This document shows, in pieces, positions 59,348 through 64,000 of a stretch of 64,000 bases of DNA. This stretch comes from G963678445 sp963678445 (GTDB lineage Bacteria > Hydrogenedentota > Hydrogenedentia > Hydrogenedentales > G963678445), in contig OY782877.1 of the NCBI GenBank assembly GCA_963678445.1, positions 4,216,001 through 4,280,000 on the forward strand, read 5' to 3'. Numbering within the stretch: the first letter of the stretch is position 1; each line of letters begins with the position of its first letter. The notes beneath the pieces are model-generated. The model searched no databases and had not been told where the DNA came from. It saw only the letters and a program-made list of their open reading frames with translations. Both the position numbers and the translations under genes were made by a program.

Positions 59348-59741
59348 GGTGAATTCCTTTTTCAAAGCATTTTACGTTGTGTTTAGGTAGCGTCAGAATG
59401 TACGATCGATAAGGACGTTAACGATTGGGTGCGCCTAAAACGTGTGCTTTCCGAGAAACACCATGGTATTAGGGGTATAATTATGACGAGTTTTGCCCCT
59501 TTACGACAGCACAATTAACCAGAAACGTCCTTGGGGCATGGTACAGGGCCAAGTCAGGCCCCGCTTCTCCATTGCATTTCGATGTCTCATGTGCTTGCCT
59601 TTATCTTTTTTGCAGGATATGATCCAAATGTCTACTATGTCAACTCGTTAAAGAAATAGTTTTATTCCCTACGCTGTGTAAAAAACACGCAAATATGCGC
59701 ACATATTGTGGGGCTATGCGAACCCTAAAAGAGGTGTTTTT
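59348..59741 (+). other. Divergent intergenic region, no gene seen
   Basis: 394 bp between cysK (minus) and the DUF4380-like gene (plus). It should contain both promoters. GTATAATTAT (59472-59481 area) supplies a good -10 on the plus strand but no matching -35; TTGACA is found on the minus strand near 59631-59636. A short hairpin GGGCC-AAGTCA-GGCCC occurs near 59547-59562. I could not recognise a SAM riboswitch or T-box. Confidence 0.3.
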
Positions 59742-60578
59742 TTGTTAGTACGCGTTTTGATGCTTATATTAGTGAGTGCTTGTGCTGTGGCGGAGCCCGT
59801 CGTTTTAGATAATGGCGCGATACGTGTTGAGGTCTTGCCTGAATTATTCTCGGTAGTTTTTGTCGGATTTCCAGGAGGACACAACTTTGTAGAACCGGTG
59901 CATCTAGAATCGTCGATAGTGAAGGGAACAGAGTGGGCAGATCCAGGAGGGATAGTAACCGATCTGATCCCCTATCCAGGACGAGATGTAGCCATACGGC
60001 GAGGCCCTGCAAAGATTGTGGAGCGGGAAGAGCAACGTTTGGTGATGGAAGGCCCTGTTTCGAACGCTTTAGGGGTGCGTTTACGTAAAGAAATACGGCT
60101 TGTTGACGATGTGGCTCAGGCTTTCTACAAAGTCTACGCGATTTTTGAAAAAGATGCTTCCAAACCCTGGGCGCTACGCAATACGGTGCGGGTACCGCGT
60201 CAGAGCACGTTGCGCATACACAAAAAAGAAGCGGAAATACGCTTACTTTCTGGCACAGAATCGCTGGCCCCCGCTGTGGTGAAGTCAATGCGATACTGGC
60301 AAATTCCGATTCCACCGACGTCGACATTGGGAACCACGATTCTGGGAGCCTTTGCTCCAAAGATGGAGCAGGTGATGGAAGAAGGCGTGTGGACACGTTA
60401 TATTGCCCTGATGCCGGAAGACGCAAAAACAACGCCGCATGAAGTTACCTTTCTATGCCTCTTAGACGACGTCACACAAAGCTATGGCTCGGCATTGCAG
60501 GGCGAAGAACAAAAGATGAAGGCTGGCGAGACGTTGCTTTTTTGTGAAGAATGGCATCTGCGTAAACACTGCGAATAG
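59742..60578 (+). CDS. Exported DUF4380-like protein
   Basis: About 278 residues. The N-terminus LVRVLMLILVSACAVAEPVV looks like a signal peptide cleaved after AVA. The mature start VVLDNGAIRVEVLPELFSVV and FVGFPGGHNFVEP resembles DUF4380, a beta-sandwich family related to aldose-epimerase-like folds and common in PVC bacteria. No catalytic assignment is possible. The start is uncertain: TTG at 59742 has AGAGGTG upstream, while the frame opens at a TTG at 59706. An ankyrin-repeat gene follows 36 bp downstream, probably in the same transcript. Confidence 0.65.
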   Translation: MLVRVLMLILVSACAVAEPVVLDNGAIRVEVLPELFSVVFVGFPGGHNFVEPVHLESSIVKGTEWADPGGIVTDLIPYPGRDVAIRRGPAKIVEREEQRLVMEGPVSNALGVRLRKEIRLVDDVAQAFYKVYAIFEKDASKPWALRNTVRVPRQSTLRIHKKEAEIRLLSGTESLAPAVVKSMRYWQIPIPPTSTLGTTILGAFAPKMEQVMEEGVWTRYIALMPEDAKTTPHEVTFLCLLDDVTQSYGSALQGEEQKMKAGETLLFCEEWHLRKHCE

Positions 60579-60614
60579 TACACAGGATCGATTTCTTCTT
60601 GATGGAGTGTAGAT

Positions 60615-61256
60615 ATGTTTTCTGCTGCTTTAAAACTAAAAAGCGGTCTCCAAATACGGACTGGTACGGGGGCGCTAAACAGCAAACTTTCGGACCCCGG
60701 CTTGTTCTCCAAAGGGTGTTGCCTGCTCCTGCCTTTGCTAATAGGAGTTTTGGGGACGGCTTGTAATAGCGCGAGTTTGCACGATCTGGTGGTTTGTGGT
60801 GCACAAGAGCGTGCAGAGGCCCTCTTGGCGCGTCGTCCCGAGGCCGTGCGGGATAAGAATGAGTTGGGCAAAACGCCTTTGCACTATGCGACCCATGCCG
60901 GCCAGGTGGATATGATGGCCTTATTGCTTGCACACGATGCGGATTTACAGGCACAGGATCAAACCGGAATGACTCCCTTGCATGTGGCGGCAATGGCAGG
61001 ACAACAGGAAGCTGCACAATGGTTGTTGACGCATGGCGCCCTTCTGGAAGCAAAGGACCATTTTGGCGATACCCCGCTACATACGGCGGCAGCCTTTGGA
61101 GAAGGAGGGCTGGTGCGTTTTTTTGCTAGCCAGGGGGCCAACATCCAGGGGGTCAATAAAGCGGGATTAACTCCAATGGCGCTGGCGCAAAAGTACCACC
61201 GGGATCAGGTGGTAAAGGTAATTCAGCGTCTGCTTGTGCAACAAGAAAAGGGATAA
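60615..61256 (+). CDS. Ankyrin-repeat protein with N-terminal hydrophobic segment
   Basis: 213 residues. A hydrophobic stretch (CCLLLPLLIGVLGTACNSAS) near residues 33-52 could be a membrane anchor or a lipoprotein signal with an imperfect lipobox. Four to five ankyrin repeats follow: KTPLHYATHAGQVDMMALLL, MTPLHVAAMAGQQEAAQWLL, DTPLHTAAAFGEGGLVRFFA and LTPMALAQKYHRDQVVKVIQ. Ankyrin repeats mediate protein contacts, probably in the periplasm here. The stop is four bases before kdsA, so it is in one operon with kdsA and rnhA. Confidence 0.85.
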   Translation: MFSAALKLKSGLQIRTGTGALNSKLSDPGLFSKGCCLLLPLLIGVLGTACNSASLHDLVVCGAQERAEALLARRPEAVRDKNELGKTPLHYATHAGQVDMMALLLAHDADLQAQDQTGMTPLHVAAMAGQQEAAQWLLTHGALLEAKDHFGDTPLHTAAAFGEGGLVRFFASQGANIQGVNKAGLTPMALAQKYHRDQVVKVIQRLLVQQEKG

Positions 61257-61260
61257 CAGG

Positions 61261-62040
61261 ATGGGAAAAACACCTTTGTACCTTATCGCGGGACCATGTG
61301 TGATCGAAGAGGAATATGCAACCTTGTCAATCGCCCGAAAGTTACGCGACATCACTGCGCAATACGATGAAGTGCAGTTCATATTCAAGGCAAGCTATGA
61401 CAAGGCGAACCGCACCTCGGTCAATTCCTATCGAGGGCCAGGGCTGACGCAGGGCCTGCACATCCTGCAAAAAATTAAAGACGAGCTGGGCGTGTCGGTA
61501 TTGAGCGATGTACACACACCACAAGAAGTGGAAAAGGCTGCGCAGGTACTGGATGTCTTACAGATTCCGGCATTCCTGTGTCGTCAGACAGATTTACTGG
61601 TTGAAGCAGGCCGTACCGGCAAGCTTATAAATATCAAAAAGGGACAATTCGTAGCACCGCAGGATATGGCCTATGCGGTCGCCAAAGTAGAATCAACTGG
61701 CAATCATCGCATATGGTTGACCGAGCGGGGAACCTGTCTGGGTTATCACAACCTGGTAGTGGACTTCCGCAGCTTCAGCATCATGCGTGAAACGGGATAC
61801 CCGGTTATCTTTGATGTAACACATTCGGTGCAGACTCCCTCGCAAGGAGGGATGTCTTCGGGGCGTCGCGATTACGTACCACCGTTAGCGCGTGCAGCAG
61901 CAGCTTATGGGGTAGACGGCTTCTTTTTCGAAGTGCATCCCGATCCTGAGCGTGCTTTGTGTGACGGTCCTAACAGTTTGTATCTAGATGACATACACCC
62001 CTTGTTGGCCAAACTAATGCAAATCAGAGCTGCGTGTTAA
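61261..62040 (+). CDS. kdsA: 3-deoxy-8-phosphooctulonate synthase
   Basis: 259 residues. Condenses arabinose 5-phosphate and PEP to KDO-8-phosphate for LPS inner core. Motifs: LIAGPCVIEEEYATLSIARK, FKASYDKANRTSVNSYRGPG, VLSDVHTPQEVEKA, PAFLCRQTDLLVEAG, NIKKGQFVAPQDM, and FFFEVHPDPERALCDGPNS. The Cys in AGPC indicates the metal-dependent class of the enzyme. The ATG at 61261 with AAGGG upstream is chosen over an ATG at 61234 inside the previous gene. Its presence is the main evidence for a Gram-negative envelope. Confidence 0.96.
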   Translation: MGKTPLYLIAGPCVIEEEYATLSIARKLRDITAQYDEVQFIFKASYDKANRTSVNSYRGPGLTQGLHILQKIKDELGVSVLSDVHTPQEVEKAAQVLDVLQIPAFLCRQTDLLVEAGRTGKLINIKKGQFVAPQDMAYAVAKVESTGNHRIWLTERGTCLGYHNLVVDFRSFSIMRETGYPVIFDVTHSVQTPSQGGMSSGRRDYVPPLARAAAAYGVDGFFFEVHPDPERALCDGPNSLYLDDIHPLLAKLMQIRAAC

Positions 62041-62092
62041 AAAATAAATTTTGACCCTGTTGGACAGGGCAAGAGGGTAAAGGAAGTGTGTT

Positions 62093-62548
62093 TTGACTTC
62101 AAAGAAAAATTCGGTGGTGATTTATACCGACGGTGGATGTGAGCCCAATCCAGGCGTAGGCGGGTGGGGAGCGGTGCTAATTTCTGGGGAACATATGAAG
62201 GAATTATCGGGGGGCGCTTTGGAAACGACCAATAATCGTATGGAAATGACCGCAGCGATTGAAGCATTACGCGCGCTCAAACGTTCGTGTCAGGTAACGT
62301 TATACACGGATTCACAGTACCTAAAAAATGGAATTACGCAATGGCTGCCTGCCTGGAAACGCAACAACTGGAAGCGCAAAGGGGGACCGGTCAAAAACCA
62401 GGATTTATGGCAGACGCTTGATGCACTGGTGCAAAAACACACGGTCTCCTGGCATTGGGTGAAGGGCCATGCAGGACATGATTATAATGAACGCTGTGAC
62501 GCTTTGGCCTCTGCTGCGATCTTGCAACAAAAACAGCAACGCCATTGA
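62093..62548 (+). CDS. rnhA: Ribonuclease HI
   Basis: 151 residues. Cleaves RNA in RNA-DNA hybrids. Catalytic residues: Asp in VVIYTDGGCEPNPGVGGWGA, Glu in NNRMEMTAAIEAL, Asp in LYTDSQYLKNGI, and the final HAGHDYNERCDALAS with His and Asp. The basic handle (WLPAWKRNNWKRKGGPVKN) is present. It starts at TTG 62093, seven bases after AGGAAG; no ATG fits the family N-terminus. Confidence 0.96.
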   Translation: MTSKKNSVVIYTDGGCEPNPGVGGWGAVLISGEHMKELSGGALETTNNRMEMTAAIEALRALKRSCQVTLYTDSQYLKNGITQWLPAWKRNNWKRKGGPVKNQDLWQTLDALVQKHTVSWHWVKGHAGHDYNERCDALASAAILQQKQQRH

Positions 62549-62581
62549 AGAACAAGCACGCGCGAACAGCAGGAATGGTGA

Positions 62582-64000
62582 ATGGAAAACCGCTATTTTT
62601 CAAAAAGTCGACTGATAGGCTACTTTATCCCCATTTTGATTGGTTTGGGAGGGATAGCCTTTTCCCAGCAATTAACCAGTGTCGTTATGCGTGTCACGGT
62701 GATTATGCTTTCCGTTTCTATCCCGCTGTTCGTGGGGGGCAACCTTTTGGCGCGCTCTCAAACGGGTAAACAGGAGCGCCTCCTTTTATTCTTTGGTATT
62801 TTTCTATTGGTCATTGGCGCCTCTGTCAGCATATCCGATCTACCCAATACGCTGTTACAAACCGAGATGTTACCCGAGTTTGTGGTGGATACCTCACGTT
62901 TGATCGGTATATGCAGCGTTCTACTGGGACTGTTTGCCGTCCTGTACAGCGTAGTGCGTACGCGGGAGGATGTCGAGGCGATCGGAGGGCGTTTTCGCCA
63001 TTTGGCGGAACATATCAACGAAGGTTTTGTATTAACGCGCGCTGATGGCCCTATCTTTATGGTGAATCAACGCTTTTTGGATATGTTCGATCTTAAACGC
63101 ACCCAAGTCATCGGCAAAAATGCCACGAGTCTGGCACGACATTTGGAAACCGATACGGTTAAGGACGCCATCCAACAGCGGGCCAAGGGCATTGCATCGG
63201 AATATGAAATTACGGCGATGGTGCGGGGTGAAGAGCGACGTTTTTGGTTTAATGGAACGCCCATCTATAACGAACGCGGTCGTCATACAGCGACCTTGGC
63301 CACTGTACGCGATACAACGGAGCAACACCGCCTGTCGCAACGGGTGGAACGATACGCCGAAGAGCTACAGAAGCGTGTGGAGCATCAGGAACAGCAACTA
63401 GTGCAGTCAGAAGCGCGTTTTCGAAAGTTGCTCGTTTCAATGAATGAGGGCTTTTTAACGATTGATGACAATCATTGCATCCAATTTGCCAATGCACGCG
63501 TATGCGAATTATTGGGAGAAGCAGAACAGGTTGTCATTGGAAGAAAAATCTTTGATTTTGTAGATACGCAAGGCCGTGTACGCCTACTTAATCTGTTAGC
63601 GCGTGGCGCGGTGCGTTCTGCAACGGAATCCCGTGAAGAATTGTCGTTTGTTAATGCCGAAGGAGAAACGATTCCCTGTGTGGTAGCAGTAGCGTATCTG
63701 GGAGAAGATTCAGAAAAGGATACGGTATATTCACTGGTACTGACCAGCCTGGTGCGGCAAAAGGAAATGCAGCGGGAACTGGAAGAACGAGCCCATGAGC
63801 TAGAACGGGCCAACGCGGAATTGTTATCGCATGACCGCGCCAAGGACGCCTTCCTTTCCAATGTGAGTCATGAATTACGAACACCCCTGAGTACGATTCA
63901 AGGCTATGTGGAAATGTTACATTCGGACAATTTAGGGACATTGAGCGGCCCACAGCAAAGTGCCTTGCAGGTGATGGAACGTAATGCGGAACGGCTGGGA
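62582..64000 (+). CDS. Membrane PAS sensor histidine kinase (3' end beyond window)
   Basis: 473 residues visible and still open at the window edge. The N-terminus has four hydrophobic segments (about 12-30, 35-53, 65-85, 105-125) with short loops. A PAS domain follows (FRHLAEHINEGFVLTRADGP), then a coiled coil, then a second PAS (FRKLLVSMNEGFLTIDDNHC), another coiled coil, and the start of HisKA with FLSNVSHELRTPLSTIQGYV (phospho-acceptor His). The ATP-binding domain must lie outside. The ATG at 62582 follows AGGA. It is 33 bp after rnhA, so it may be read from the same transcript. Confidence 0.9.
   Translation, partial: MENRYFSKSRLIGYFIPILIGLGGIAFSQQLTSVVMRVTVIMLSVSIPLFVGGNLLARSQTGKQERLLLFFGIFLLVIGASVSISDLPNTLLQTEMLPEFVVDTSRLIGICSVLLGLFAVLYSVVRTREDVEAIGGRFRHLAEHINEGFVLTRADGPIFMVNQRFLDMFDLKRTQVIGKNATSLARHLETDTVKDAIQQRAKGIASEYEITAMVRGEERRFWFNGTPIYNERGRHTATLATVRDTTEQHRLSQRVERYAEELQKRVEHQEQQLVQSEARFRKLLVSMNEGFLTIDDNHCIQFANARVCELLGEAEQVVIGRKIFDFVDTQGRVRLLNLLARGAVRSATESREELSFVNAEGETIPCVVAVAYLGEDSEKDTVYSLVLTSLVRQKEMQRELEERAHELERANAELLSHDRAKDAFLSNVSHELRTPLSTIQGYVEMLHSDNLGTLSGPQQSALQVMERNAERLG

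Noticed and set aside
59348..59741. SAM riboswitch or T-box upstream of the cysK-met cluster
   Set aside because: Expected from the genes, but I could not find the conserved core of either RNA on the minus strand; only a short GGGCC hairpin is visible.

Overview
The window looks like a chromosome segment of a Gram-negative, anaerobic, fermentative bacterium. It carries a trimeric NAD-linked [FeFe]-hydrogenase, a KDO-8-phosphate synthase (so LPS is likely), a bactofilin, several polytopic membrane glycosyltransferases and two membrane sensor kinases. The permease C-terminal domain, the DUF4380-like protein, the MetX-MetW fusion and the PurO-type IMP cyclohydrolase recall PVC-superphylum and neighbouring phyla (Lentisphaerota, Kiritimatiellota, Hydrogenedentota). 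That placement comes from memory of family distributions and is an inference only. Most of the window is dense, ordinary chromosome. No tRNA, rRNA, CRISPR array or prophage was seen.

Layout. 1-8.7 kb: miaA (cut by the window edge), mutL, an inositol-monophosphatase-type enzyme, a short GHKL ATPase and leuS. 8.8-10.1 kb: a decayed IS30-type element. 10.2-14.7 kb: a GntR/YtrA regulator, an ABC ATPase and a large permease with a frameshift in a T7 run. 14.7-22.4 kb: a secreted phospholipase D-like protein and two head-on tandem pairs of membrane proteins. 22.6-29.5 kb: a small YjfB-like protein with a sigma-28-type promoter, a DUF2339 protein and a hybrid histidine kinase. 29.7-34.9 kb: a GH4 enzyme and a GT2/ATP-grasp/SDR/methyltransferase run. 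34.9-43 kb: a bactofilin operon with a small Cys-rich gene, a beta-helix protein, Uup, an esterase, a DedA-type protein and SurE. 43.2-49.2 kb: a thiolase and the hydrogenase operon (order B-A-C) with a promoter and a redox-type operator. 49.3-50.4 kb: a promoter-to-terminator short transcript unit and an A+T-rich GIY-YIG nuclease cassette between long direct repeats. 50.4-59.3 kb: purB, a TPR protein, a Ycf46-like AAA ATPase, purO, and metW/metX/metY/cysK for sulfur amino acids. 59.7-64 kb: a DUF4380-like protein, an ankyrin protein, kdsA, rnhA and a PAS histidine kinase that runs off the end.

Two repeat systems stand out. The first is a dispersed intergenic palindromic repeat (here called family 1, about 90-125 bp, about a dozen whole or partial copies). 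One copy sits inside the IS30 transposase gene between two TTTGG copies, and removing it restores the reading frame, so it behaved as a mobile element. The second is a 113-bp three-hairpin repeat occurring as a direct pair around the GIY-YIG gene, an arrangement resembling REP-associated transposase loci but with a different nuclease. This pair is the best candidate for an undescribed system.

Start codons were chosen by Shine-Dalgarno match and family N-termini, and several differ from the longest open frame. Two frameshifts (permease, metX-metW) lie in short homopolymers and may be sequencing errors.
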